Source: a virus. Taken from it: a stretch of 64,000 nucleotides of DNA. Positions 15,121 to 22,609 of the stretch are shown here, piece after piece. The position numbers and the translations under genes are program-made. Each line of letters starts with the position of its first letter. Within the stretch, counting starts at the first letter, position 1. Below the pieces are notes generated by a model that was not told the origin of the DNA, made no database searches, and saw nothing but the letters and a program-made list of their open reading frames with translations. The stretch is taken from the IMG/VR virus record IMGVR_UViG_3300025728_000008, positions 62,001 to 126,000 of that record, one strand, 5' to 3'.

Positions 15121-15450
15121 ATGAAGATTCAGCTACCCAATGGAAAACAAAAAACTTTGGATGACAATATCCCGTTAGAAGAAAAAAAGAAAGTTGTACA
15201 GGAACTCACAGATAAGTGGGAAGCAATAGTTAGGTTAAATTGGCACAGCAAGTCAGTAAAGTATTTTTTAGATTCTTTAGCCAATTATCTTGTCTGGCAC
15301 AAAGAAGAAGATGAGAAACAATCAGAAGATAAAGAAGTTATGTCTAGGAATAAGACTAACAGATTACATCGAGGTAGAAAAGACATTCCGTTTTCATGTT
15401 TGAATGATAAAGATTCAGAATTATTATTTGGTGAGAGAGGTGGAGAGTAA
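15121..15450 (+). CDS. hypothetical protein, 109 aa
   Basis: Start chosen at 15121 (MKIQLPNGKQKTLDDN), 10 nt after GAAGGG; an in-frame ATG at 15100 lacks a Shine-Dalgarno. The N-terminus is beta-like, the middle helical, and the end basic (NKTNRLHRGRKDIPF). It overlaps the next gene by 1 nt. No family is recognised. A 32-codon frame at 15066-15164 overlaps its start and could be a leader peptide. Confidence 0.6.
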   Translation: MKIQLPNGKQKTLDDNIPLEEKKKVVQELTDKWEAIVRLNWHSKSVKYFLDSLANYLVWHKEEDEKQSEDKEVMSRNKTNRLHRGRKDIPFSCLNDKDSELLFGERGGE

Positions 15451-15746
15451 TGAGCAAGAAACTAACAAGATTAGAAAAAAGTACAGCTATTCTCAAACAC
15501 TCGAAATCCTCACAGTGGCGATACGTTAATACAGAAAATGAATTTACATACATGAATTTGAAATTTGTTATTAGTGAAAATGTTGAAGAATATAAAGTTT
15601 ACAATAAAGCAGGAACAATAAAAGATTATACGAATGAAGCGTATATGGAACAAATCTTGGTCGTGGTTGACCAAGAAGGATTGTTAAAATTCTATAATCA
15701 AAATTACGAATACATTGAACCTCAAAATATTAGAATATTAGTTTAA
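15450..15746 (+). CDS. hypothetical protein, 98 aa
   Basis: GAGAGGTGGAG precedes the ATG, which overlaps the previous stop (TAATG). The N-terminal 25 residues are basic (MSKKLTRLEKSTAILKHSKSS); the rest is a beta-rich domain with many tyrosines. The tight coupling indicates joint translation with its neighbours in the HU-PhoH operon. Not recognised. Confidence 0.62.
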   Translation: MSKKLTRLEKSTAILKHSKSSQWRYVNTENEFTYMNLKFVISENVEEYKVYNKAGTIKDYTNEAYMEQILVVVDQEGLLKFYNQNYEYIEPQNIRILV

Positions 15747-15760
15747 AGGAGTGAAGTTGA

Positions 15761-16057
15761 TTGAACTTATCAGACCTAATTCATGAAGTCTGGAAAGACG
15801 AACGTGTAAGAAAACTTAAAATCAGAAAAAGTGAAGTAAGAGTAATTGTCAAAGTGGCAGTTGAACATATGGTAAACGGATTAATTAACAATGGAAAGCT
15901 AATGCTTACCAACTTATTTACTCTAGATATTCGAAAAATAAAGGGACGTAAAATTATGAATCTGCAAACAGGCAAGCACATGCATAGTAAAGATTATTAC
16001 AAGGTTGGGTTAGAGCCATCCAAAAAACTAAAAAACGAATTAAAAAAACTAAAATAA
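15761..16057 (+). CDS. HU/IHF-family DNA-bending protein, 98 aa
   Basis: Nucleoid-type protein that binds and bends double-stranded DNA as a dimer. TTG start at 15761, about 8 nt after AAAGGAGTGA. The order of elements is the HU one: N-terminal helices (NLSDLIHEVWKDERVRK...), amphipathic helix VKVAVEHMVNGLINNGK, strand LMLTNLFTLDIRK, then the basic arm with KGRKIMNLQTGK in place of the usual RNPQTG. The conserved proline of the arm tip is lost. It probably compacts phage DNA or helps the recombinase and packaging. It sits directly before PhoH. Confidence 0.85.
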   Translation: MNLSDLIHEVWKDERVRKLKIRKSEVRVIVKVAVEHMVNGLINNGKLMLTNLFTLDIRKIKGRKIMNLQTGKHMHSKDYYKVGLEPSKKLKNELKKLK

Positions 16058-16074
16058 TCTAGGGAGAGATTAAT

Positions 16075-17304
16075 ATGAAATTTATCGTTGATACAAATGC
16101 ATTACTTAAAAATCCAGAAGTTGTTTTTGAATTTGATTGTGTGATTCCAAGTCACGTACTTAGAGAAGTAGAACAACTTGAACTGAAACGTAAAAGTGAT
16201 AGAACTTTACAATTTGAGATTCGTAGACTAAAACGATTCCTTGATGAGAATGAAGACAATCCGCATGTATACATTGATTTAAAAGATTACAAGTTTACAT
16301 TAGAAGAAGGTGGACTTGATGACCAATATGTAGATAATATCCTATTACAAGTTGCTGTGGATAACGGATACGGAATGATTACAAATGACCGTCTGTTAAA
16401 AGAGAAATGTAAGTTATACAAGATTCCTGTGCAAAAAATGGATGTAAGTAATTTCGTTGACAATAAAGGATTCCAAGAAGTTGAATTAGCAGAACCATTA
16501 CATAACAGACTTATGGAAAACCCAGAAATCAACCACTTTGATTTAATGGTAAATGAATACGCTATCGTAAATAATGTTAAAGACGGAGAGTTAATTGACA
16601 TTGTAAAATGGACAGGTGAAGTTACAAAGTCTTTACGTGATGCACAAGGAAAGCTAGGAGCTAAGTTTAAAACAAATCAATTCCATTACTTCCAACCACG
16701 TGATGAGCAACAAATCATGGCAATTGATTCAATTAGAGAAAACCAATTAACAATCTTACGTGGTCGTGCAGGAAGTGGTAAATCATTAATTACACTTAAC
16801 ACTGCTTGGAGAATGGTTGAAGAAGAAGGATACAAGCTTGTAATGTTTGTTAACCCAACACCATTACGTGAAGCACAAGAGCTTGGATTCTACAAAGGAG
16901 ACCGAATGGAAAAATTAATGCAGTCAGCAGTTGGGACAATGCTTAAATCTAAATTCGGTGACGAAATGGCTATTGAACAACAAATTCTAGAAAACAAATT
17001 AGACATTCTACCATTCGTAGATTTACGTGGATGGGATTCTGGAGACAGTAAAACGATTGTTTGGATTTTAGAAGCACAGAACCTAACAGCAGATTTAATG
17101 AAGCTTGGATTACAACGTATCACAGAAAGTACTAAAGTAGTAGTAGATGGAGATTACTTTGCACAGGTAGATAAAGATTCATACGCTTCAAACAATGGTA
17201 TGAAACGTATGTCAGAAGTATTCCGTGGAATGGATTTATTCGGAGAAGTTGAATTACAACAAGTACACCGCAGTCGTGTCGCAGATATTGCAGAATTAAT
17301 GTAG
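16075..17304 (+). CDS. PhoH-like ATPase with N-terminal PIN domain, 409 aa
   Basis: PIN-PhoH protein, a predicted RNA helicase plus ribonuclease. The PIN domain (1-130) starts KFIVDTNALL with the acidic D6 and later D97-98 and D116. The PhoH domain (about 205-409) has Walker A GRAGSGKS (230-237). The Walker B block reads W-I-L-E333-A-Q-N where the family normally has D-E-A-Q-N, so the aspartate that coordinates magnesium is replaced by leucine. GDYFAQVD near 360 matches the GDxxQxD motif. It ends the operon before a terminator. PhoH-type genes are common in large phages; their role is not settled. Confidence 0.88.
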   Translation: MKFIVDTNALLKNPEVVFEFDCVIPSHVLREVEQLELKRKSDRTLQFEIRRLKRFLDENEDNPHVYIDLKDYKFTLEEGGLDDQYVDNILLQVAVDNGYGMITNDRLLKEKCKLYKIPVQKMDVSNFVDNKGFQEVELAEPLHNRLMENPEINHFDLMVNEYAIVNNVKDGELIDIVKWTGEVTKSLRDAQGKLGAKFKTNQFHYFQPRDEQQIMAIDSIRENQLTILRGRAGSGKSLITLNTAWRMVEEEGYKLVMFVNPTPLREAQELGFYKGDRMEKLMQSAVGTMLKSKFGDEMAIEQQILENKLDILPFVDLRGWDSGDSKTIVWILEAQNLTADLMKLGLQRITESTKVVVDGDYFAQVDKDSYASNNGMKRMSEVFRGMDLFGEVELQQVHRSRVADIAELM

Positions 17305-17333
17305 AGTGAGCCTTATGGCTTACTCTTTTTTTT
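17304..17333 (+). terminator. terminator of the HU-PhoH operon
   Basis: GAGTGAGCC (17304-17312) pairs with GGCTTACTC (17317-17325), followed by TTTTTTTT. A strong intrinsic terminator at the stop codon of the PhoH gene. Confidence 0.9.
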
Positions 17334-17356
17334 AGGTAAATAATCTAAGACATTAT

Positions 17357-17385
17357 TTGACAGTACTAAAAAATAATGGTATAAT
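17357..17385 (+). promoter_or_regulatory. promoter of the tail-spike cassette
   Basis: TTGACA (17357-17362), 17-bp spacer, TATAAT (17380-17385) preceded by AATAATGG. A hairpin GTGCAA (17392-17397)/TTGCAC (17403-17408) begins at the predicted first nucleotide. Confidence 0.88.
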
Positions 17386-17435
17386 TGAGTCGTGCAACCT
17401 TTTTGCACAAATTATATTTAAAGAGGTGAACTGAA

Positions 17436-17753
17436 ATGGCAAGAAATATAAAGCTTGGTGTTTCGAATGTGGAAGTAATAGGCGGTGACAATCTTGAAGG
17501 AAGATTAAAGAACGTAATGATATCTGGTGTTAGAATGCAGTTAGATGATATCAAGTGTAAAGAAGTCACTGTTATTGCTCGTAAAAGTAATACAGGCTCT
17601 ATTTATATCGGTGGTAAAGATGTTAGTGGAACTAATTTTGGAGTAGAACTGGAAGCAAATGAAAGTTTTACATTTATGATTAGCAACTCAAATCTGATAT
17701 ATATAGATGCATCTGTAAGTGGCGAGGGTGTATCATATGTCACGATTTTCTAG
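17436..17753 (+). CDS. small tail/adhesin-associated protein, 105 aa
   Basis: AAGAGGTGA precedes the ATG. The protein is beta-rich with the pattern found in small phage adhesin modules: CKEVTVIARKSNTGSIYIGG followed by LEANESFTFMISN and a final strand pair. That pattern is a common repeat in phage head-fibre or tail-fibre proteins. It overlaps the spike gene by 17 nt, so the two are translationally coupled and probably assemble together, possibly as an adaptor between virion and spike. Confidence 0.7.
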   Translation: MARNIKLGVSNVEVIGGDNLEGRLKNVMISGVRMQLDDIKCKEVTVIARKSNTGSIYIGGKDVSGTNFGVELEANESFTFMISNSNLIYIDASVSGEGVSYVTIF

Positions 17754-20325
17754 TAATAAGGGTGGTAGTGGTGGTGCTTCTAATCTAAGTGGGTTAAAAG
17801 ACATCATATTTAATCCATTACCAGTTGAAGGAGATGTATTGACTTATGATTCATCTATTTCAAAATGGAAAGCAAAACCACCTAGTAATTCAAATGGTGG
17901 AGTATACTTCTTAGACTTGTCACGTTGGTCTGTAAAGAACAATGGAACAAACGCAGTAGCAACTACTAAAGGTATAAATGATGCTCTTACATGGGCATCT
18001 GGACAAGGTTATATTGAAGTTATTTTACCTAGAGGAACTTATCTTATTGATAAGGATAGTGCGATTGAACCTAAGAGTTTTATGACGTTTAATCTTAACG
18101 GGTCAACATTAAGGAAAGAGACAAATGGATACGAAACATATTCTGTTATTTCATTTAAACGTAATCAAATTTTCTCAAGAGTAACTAATGGAATCATCAA
18201 AGGAGATAAAGACACTCATGATTACACAACAGTTACAGGAACACATGAAGGAGGATTTGGTATTTCTTTAGGAAGCTTTACTCCTATTGCTGATGGTGGA
18301 AATAACATCCGACACATTTGTATTGATAATTTAGATATTTCAGAATGTACAGGAGATGCAATTGTTACAGCTAGTTTATTTGGTCAAATATTCCCAACTC
18401 CTACCAACTTAGCAAACTCATGGGAACAAGGAGCTATCAGTACTGTAGATGGAACTTCTGTTGTAAGTACTTCAAAAATTCGCTCAACATTAAAAATAGA
18501 CATGGCACAACCCGAAATAGTTAAATATGGATACTTTGGATTATATGGTGATGGTTATGGAGGACTAGGTGCAGAAATTTTATGTGACTACTATGATGTA
18601 TTCTTTTATACTTCTGGTGATGTATTTATTTCGTCAGAGTCAAATATTCAGTTCTTTGAAGATATTGATGTTCCTGCAAACGCTAAATGGGCAAAAGTAA
18701 TGTTGCATCAAAGCAATGTCCCAACACCTTCAAAATGTACAATTAACGTAAGAACTGCTTCATTTGGTCAATATATTTACATTGAGAAATGTGACCTTCA
18801 TCATTGTAGAAGACAAGGAATAAGTGTTGGTGGAACAAAAAATCTTTATATTAGAGATAACAATATTCACCACATAAAAGGAACACTTCCAGAAAGTGGA
18901 ATAGATGTTGAGGATGGATACGACATCAACCAATATATCCATATTGAAAATAACAATTTCCATCACAATGACAAATACAACATAATTGTTGTAAATGGTA
19001 AAAACGTATATATTCAAGGAAATACATTATCTAAAACAATGAATATAGGTTATGTTGGATTAGCAGTTAATGGTGGGGCGGATAATGTTATTGTTACACA
19101 TAACACTATTAAACTAAACAAAGTTGTTCTGTCTGGAGAAACGATTTTTGCTAACAACTATGTATATGGAACACAAGTAAACTTGAGTCCTGTTTATGCT
19201 ACACGAAAAATAAAAGTTCTTAATAATATTTTCTACAACATCAAAATGGTAATGGATTCTCCATTTGCTTATGCAGTAGAAGTTGAAAGTTGCAAATTCC
19301 TTAATGATGCTGATAAACTTAATTCTTTAAGTAATACATTACGATTTACACTTGATATTAAACAAGAACCACAAACATTTATTGATTGTATATTTGAAGG
19401 ACAAGATGTAGATTATTTAAGCTATGTTGCTTCAAATGCTACATTTAAACAAGGTTGGGTATTCCAAAATTGTAGATTCAAAAATACAAAAAATCCTAAT
19501 TTCATTGCAGGTAAATATTTAAATTGTGAATTTACTGATTTGACATCTCCAATTAACTTATCTAGAAACAACGATGGAACAAACAGCTTAGAATTAAGAG
19601 GTTGTAAATTTAATTCAACTGACAACAATAACGCAATGTTTACACTTGGAACTATACGTTCATTCGTAATGAAGGATTGTGTAATTGAGAAAACTAGTGG
19701 TTATGTATTTACAATACAAGCTATCTCTAATGAAGTCATTATCAATGACAACATAATTAAAATTACAAATGATGTTCTTCCAAGAGCAGTCATGACTTTT
19801 GAATCTTCATTCACAGGAAACTATATTAGTGTTGATAACAATTTCATCTTAGCAACAAACAGCACTCAAGTAGCTGTAGATAATAAAACAACAAATAATC
19901 CAGTATTTGTAATTAGAAATAACAACTTAAAGAAAACTACAGTCACAAGAAATGGTAAAGAGGTTGTAATTGGAAACATTATTGATGGAGTAATAGACCC
20001 TTATTTCAAATCAGCAAGCGCTCCAACATCATTATATTGGAAAGCAGGTCAAATCATTCAAAATACTTCATTAACATCTGGAGGATATATTGGATGGGTT
20101 TGTACAACAGATGGAACAGCAAACAATCAAGCATGGGTAGCGACTACACCTTACACAGTAAATACTGTAGTTAACGTAAATGGTAAAGTATACAAATGTA
20201 CGGTTGCAGGTACGAGTAGTTCAATTGCTCCAAGTCATACAACTGGAACTGCTTCTGATGGAACTGTAACATGGCAATATGTTGATGTATTAGCTGTGTT
20301 TAAAGCCTATGGATTAATTCAATAA
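17737..20325 (+). CDS. tail spike or appendage with right-handed beta-helix, 862 aa
   Basis: ATG at 17737 with GAGGGTG 9 nt upstream. N-terminal residues 1-60 contain a glycine-rich link and DVLTYDSSISKWKAKP, the usual virion-binding motif of phage fibres. Residues about 60-750 are parallel beta-helix repeats (many N-N-I and D-N-x-I turns, such as IRDNNIHHIKG and ENNNFHHNDKY), the fold of spikes that bind or cut polysaccharide. The C-terminus (about 770-862) has CTTDGTANNQAW and KVYKCTVAGTSSSIAP modules resembling carbohydrate-binding tips. Probably recognises or degrades a host surface glycan. No catalytic triad can be assigned. Confidence 0.82.
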   Translation: MSRFSSNKGGSGGASNLSGLKDIIFNPLPVEGDVLTYDSSISKWKAKPPSNSNGGVYFLDLSRWSVKNNGTNAVATTKGINDALTWASGQGYIEVILPRGTYLIDKDSAIEPKSFMTFNLNGSTLRKETNGYETYSVISFKRNQIFSRVTNGIIKGDKDTHDYTTVTGTHEGGFGISLGSFTPIADGGNNIRHICIDNLDISECTGDAIVTASLFGQIFPTPTNLANSWEQGAISTVDGTSVVSTSKIRSTLKIDMAQPEIVKYGYFGLYGDGYGGLGAEILCDYYDVFFYTSGDVFISSESNIQFFEDIDVPANAKWAKVMLHQSNVPTPSKCTINVRTASFGQYIYIEKCDLHHCRRQGISVGGTKNLYIRDNNIHHIKGTLPESGIDVEDGYDINQYIHIENNNFHHNDKYNIIVVNGKNVYIQGNTLSKTMNIGYVGLAVNGGADNVIVTHNTIKLNKVVLSGETIFANNYVYGTQVNLSPVYATRKIKVLNNIFYNIKMVMDSPFAYAVEVESCKFLNDADKLNSLSNTLRFTLDIKQEPQTFIDCIFEGQDVDYLSYVASNATFKQGWVFQNCRFKNTKNPNFIAGKYLNCEFTDLTSPINLSRNNDGTNSLELRGCKFNSTDNNNAMFTLGTIRSFVMKDCVIEKTSGYVFTIQAISNEVIINDNIIKITNDVLPRAVMTFESSFTGNYISVDNNFILATNSTQVAVDNKTTNNPVFVIRNNNLKKTTVTRNGKEVVIGNIIDGVIDPYFKSASAPTSLYWKAGQIIQNTSLTSGGYIGWVCTTDGTANNQAWVATTPYTVNTVVNVNGKVYKCTVAGTSSSIAPSHTTGTASDGTVTWQYVDVLAVFKAYGLIQ

Positions 20326-20353
20326 AAAATTTCAAATAATGTAACATATTTAT

Positions 20354-20382
20354 TTGACAAACATAAAAGATAATGATATACT
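20354..20382 (+). promoter_or_regulatory. promoter of a short non-coding transcript
   Basis: TTGACA (20354-20359), 17-bp spacer, TATACT (20377-20382) preceded by ATAATGA. Predicted start near 20389. A terminator follows about 40-75 nt later, with no gene between. Confidence 0.82.
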
Positions 20383-20388
20383 ATGAAT

Positions 20389-20466
20389 ATAGTAAGGACA
20401 CCACCTTACACAGTGTACAAATTTTAGTTCGGGATATTGCTACCAACTTTATCCCGAAACATTTTT
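20389..20466 (+). ncRNA. candidate small RNA, about 78 nt
   Basis: Bounded by the promoter at 20354-20382 and an intrinsic terminator. It starts with a hairpin GTAAGG (20392-20397)/CCTTAC (20404-20409), has a single-stranded AU-rich middle, and ends in TTCGGGAT (20428-20435)/ATCCCGAA (20451-20458) plus a T run. No ORF of useful length is inside. It could act by base-pairing or only shield downstream genes from readthrough. Confidence 0.55.
20428..20466 (+). terminator. terminator after the tail-spike cassette
   Basis: TTCGGGAT and ATCCCGAA form an 8-bp stem with a 15-nt loop, followed by ACATTTTTT. It closes the candidate small RNA and also the spike transcript. Confidence 0.75.
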
Positions 20467-20497
20467 TAAAAAGTTTTAAATAATCTAAGATATCTAG

Positions 20498-20526
20498 TTG
20501 ACAAGCATAAAATATTATGATATAAT
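20498..20526 (+). promoter_or_regulatory. promoter of the tRNA cluster
   Basis: TTGACA (20498-20503), 17-bp spacer, TATAAT (20521-20526) preceded by ATTATGA. AAGTTA (20536-20541)/TAACTT (20548-20553) makes a hairpin about 4 nt after the predicted start and just before the first tRNA. Confidence 0.87.
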
Positions 20527-20557
20527 GAGATTATCAAGTTACGTAATTAACTTTTAT

Positions 20558-20632
20558 TGGGAAGTAGCGTAGTGGTAGCGCAACAGGCTGTTAACCTGTA
20601 GGTCGTGGGTTCGAATCCCACCTTCTCAGCCA
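20558..20632 (+). tRNA. tRNA-Asn (GTT)
   Basis: Acceptor TGGGAAG pairs with CTTCTCA. The anticodon arm is ACAGG-CTGTTAA-CCTGT, anticodon GTT. The T arm is GTGGG-TTCGAAT-CCCAC. CCA is encoded at 20630-20632. Confidence 0.95.
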
Positions 20633-20635
20633 TAC

Positions 20636-20708
20636 GGTTTGGTAGCTCAGTTGGTAGAGCAGATGACTGAACATCATCGTGTCGGTGGTTCGATTCCATC
20701 CCAAACCA
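20636..20708 (+). tRNA. tRNA-Phe (GAA)
   Basis: Acceptor GGTTTGG/CCAAACC is perfect. The anticodon arm is GATGA-CTGAACA-TCATC, anticodon GAA. CCA is not encoded; the next bases are TAA. Confidence 0.95.
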
Positions 20709-20714
20709 TAATAT

Positions 20715-20791
20715 TTCGGAGTAGACAAACTGGTAAAGTCGCTTGGCTTTGACCCAAGAGCGTGAAGGTTCGACTCCTTCCTCCGAAGCCA
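20715..20791 (+). tRNA. tRNA-Gln (TTG)
   Basis: Acceptor TTCGGAG/CTCCGAA is perfect. The anticodon arm is CTTGG-CTTTGAC-CCAAG, anticodon TTG. CCA is encoded at 20789-20791. Confidence 0.93.
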
Positions 20792-20794
20792 TAT

Positions 20795-20868
20795 GGGAGT
20801 ATAGTTTAGTGGTAAAACAACGGTCTCCAAAACCGTAGTCAGAGGTTCGATTCCTTTTGCTCCTGCCA
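20795..20868 (+). tRNA. tRNA-Trp (CCA)
   Basis: Acceptor GGGAGTA/TGCTCCT contains two G-U pairs. The anticodon arm is ACGGT-CTCCAAA-ACCGT, anticodon CCA. The 3' CCA is encoded at 20866-20868. Confidence 0.93.
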
Positions 20869-20885
20869 TATAAAATTAATATCAC

Positions 20886-20958
20886 GTGGGTATGGGGCAG
20901 TTGGTAGCCTACTGGCTTTGGAAGCTAGATGTCGCAGGTTCGAGTCCTGCTACCCGCA
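20886..20958 (+). tRNA. tRNA-Pro (TGG)
   Basis: Acceptor GTGGGTA/TACCCGC (one G-U pair). The anticodon arm is CTGGC-TTTGGAA-GCTAG, anticodon TGG. The T arm is GCAGG-TTCGAGT-CCTGC. CCA is not encoded. Confidence 0.9.
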
Positions 20959-20964
20959 TTTCAT

Positions 20965-21038
20965 GTCTCATTGGTCTAGCTTGGTTAAGATTTCTGGCTT
21001 CCACCCAGACGACATCGGTTCGAATCCGATATGGGACT
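20965..21038 (+). tRNA. tRNA-Gly (TCC)
   Basis: Acceptor GTCTCAT/ATGGGAC (one G-U pair). The anticodon arm is TCTGG-CTTCCAC-CCAGA, anticodon TCC. The T arm is ATCGG-TTCGAAT-CCGAT. CCA is not encoded. Confidence 0.92.
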
Positions 21039-21074
21039 TAGATTTAAAATAACAAAACCAAAGGGGATGTTTTC

Positions 21075-21659
21075 ATGGAAAAACGCACATTAACAATTAA
21101 AAGAGGTTTAACACGTTTAAATACAATCGAGTCTCAATTATCTGATGTAGTAGCTAAGATTCAAAAGTATGGTGCAATTTCTTCTAAAGAGAAAGTTGAT
21201 TTAGTAGATACAAAAGTTGCTCGTGACAAGAATCATGAATTGGCTCGTGGAGAGATTTCATCATTGTACCAAAAGCATCAAGACTTGTTAGCTGAATATA
21301 GTAAGATTAAATCAGCAATTAATAAGTCCAACCTAGTAACAAATGTTGAAATTGCAGGAAAGGTAATGACACTTGCCGAAGCATTGTTGATTGAAAAAGA
21401 TACACGTTTCAAAATTCAACAATTAACACAAGCATATACTTTCTCAGTATCTCGTGCAGAAGGTCGAGTTGAAACTTACAACGCTAGATTAAATAAAGAA
21501 AACTTGACAAGTGATGAGTTAGAGACAGCTATGGCACAAGTAGAATATTTAGTTGATTCTGCTGAAATTAAAAAACACCAAGAGTTTTTAAGTGAGTTTG
21601 TCGTAGAAATCAATGGTGTCATTGATGAGTCAAACATCGCAACAACGATTGAACTTTAA
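21075..21659 (+). CDS. helical protein with DIP1984/septicolysin-like pattern, 194 aa
   Basis: AAAGGGGATG precedes the ATG by about 6 nt. The protein is almost fully helical. The middle (about residues 75-115: SAINKSNLVTNVEIAGKVMTLAEALLIEKD) resembles the pattern of the DIP1984/septicolysin-like family, in which a long helical pair flanks an INxTN-x-T turn. It could be expressed from the tRNA-cluster promoter, since no terminator lies between. No signal peptide. A virion or scaffolding role is possible; the family match is tentative. Confidence 0.65.
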   Translation: MEKRTLTIKRGLTRLNTIESQLSDVVAKIQKYGAISSKEKVDLVDTKVARDKNHELARGEISSLYQKHQDLLAEYSKIKSAINKSNLVTNVEIAGKVMTLAEALLIEKDTRFKIQQLTQAYTFSVSRAEGRVETYNARLNKENLTSDELETAMAQVEYLVDSAEIKKHQEFLSEFVVEINGVIDESNIATTIEL

Positions 21660-22035
21660 GTAACAACTGATTTTTAGATGTATTGCTTGCATAACGATGT
21701 AAATCGACAAAAACAATCAACCCTTAAACTACATAATTTGTAGAAATATGAGAACAAACTACTTAGGATAAAGTGGTCTGTATTATACAGCGATGAATAG
21801 CATTCAGCATATTAGGGTTTAGTGTTTAGCATATTAACTTGATTAGCGGTTTAGGATTTAGTTTCATAGTATTTTTCCAAACCCTAGAATAAAACTTTTC
21901 ACAATAGTGATTGGTGATGATTTCCAAGTCGATTTGATATCTAGGCTGTTATGTAAGCAATATTATTATTTATAATATTATCTAAGAATCTATATATAGA
22001 GAAGAAAAAATTTGAGAATACAAGGGGATAGAGAT
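21660..22035 (+). other. 376-bp non-coding region with repeats
   Basis: No credible ORF is seen. AGCATATTA occurs twice, at 21806-21814 and 21828-21836 (22 bp apart, two helical turns), within a run of GGGTTTAG / GTTTAG / GGTTTAGGATTTAG words. GGGTTT can pair with AAACCC near 21882. No consensus promoter is seen. It could hold an origin-like or protein-binding site or a structured RNA. Confidence 0.4.
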
Positions 22036-22263
22036 ATGAAGAATCGTAGAGAGCGTAGAGAAGAAGCACGTAAAAATAAAACAAAGTTTGAACCACAATA
22101 CAAATCAGCATTAAGACGTATTCCTGCACATGTGAAACAAAACGAAGATGGTACATATACAACTGTAGAAGCACAAGAAGTATTTGTCGGTGGCGAACCT
22201 CGCTCCTACAAAGAAGTATTTGAATCTAATTCAGATACAGAAGCAACAGCAACAACTGAATAA
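22036..22263 (+). CDS. small basic protein, 75 aa
   Basis: ATG at 22036 with AAGGGGATAGAG upstream; an upstream TTG at 22012 overlaps this site. The N-terminus is strongly basic (MKNRRERREEARKNKTKF), the C-terminus acidic and low-complexity (SNSDTEATATTE). A small nucleic-acid-binding or packaging accessory protein is possible. It opens the morphogenesis block together with the YonK-like gene. Confidence 0.6.
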   Translation: MKNRRERREEARKNKTKFEPQYKSALRRIPAHVKQNEDGTYTTVEAQEVFVGGEPRSYKEVFESNSDTEATATTE

Positions 22264-22368
22264 TTTCTTGCATAATGCAAGTGGTCGGGAAGAGAAATAG
22301 AAAAGTCAAGAGCCTTGTGTTCTTGGCTTATTCTAGTATAAATAAATAAGAATAAAGGGGTAATTAGA

Positions 22369-22590
22369 ATGGCAAAGCGTACAAATTCATTTTCTGTTAA
22401 AGGTGAGCTTAATATGGCAGAAGGTGTAGTTTATGAAACTAAAAAGGATACAGTAGAAACTATTCCATTTTTTGAACACTTAAAATCATTTGATGGCAAA
22501 GTTGTTAAGATTTCTATTGTAGAAGATATTGAGATTTATGGTGTAGATGAAGATGACGATTATGAAGAAGAAGTTGAGGACGAAGAATAA
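22369..22590 (+). CDS. YonK-like phage protein, 73 aa
   Basis: Resembles YonK of SPbeta-type phages: FSVKGELNM near the start, then a short acidic linker and FFEHLKSFDGKVVKISI, which is the family's core helix-strand. YonK is known as a small multimeric structural-genomics target with no assigned function. The end is very acidic (DEDDDYEEEVEDEE). AAAGGGGTAATTAG precedes the ATG. Its position before the phosphoesterase and terminase genes also fits the SPbeta order as far as I remember it. Confidence 0.7.
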   Translation: MAKRTNSFSVKGELNMAEGVVYETKKDTVETIPFFEHLKSFDGKVVKISIVEDIEIYGVDEDDDYEEEVEDEE

Positions 22591-22609
22591 GAATTGGAGT
22601 GATTGAGAT

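Noticed and set aside
15066-15164. 32-codon frame starting ATGAAAATTAG after the sigma-like gene
   Set aside because: It has a weak AGGG site and overlaps the 109-aa gene in another frame. It might be a leader peptide, but evidence is too thin for a feature.
20547-20885. Two long minus-strand ORFs across the tRNA cluster (SNRTSDY and WDSNPRPTG type proteins)
   Set aside because: These are the well-known false proteins made by translating the antisense strand of tRNA genes; all six tRNAs fold well.
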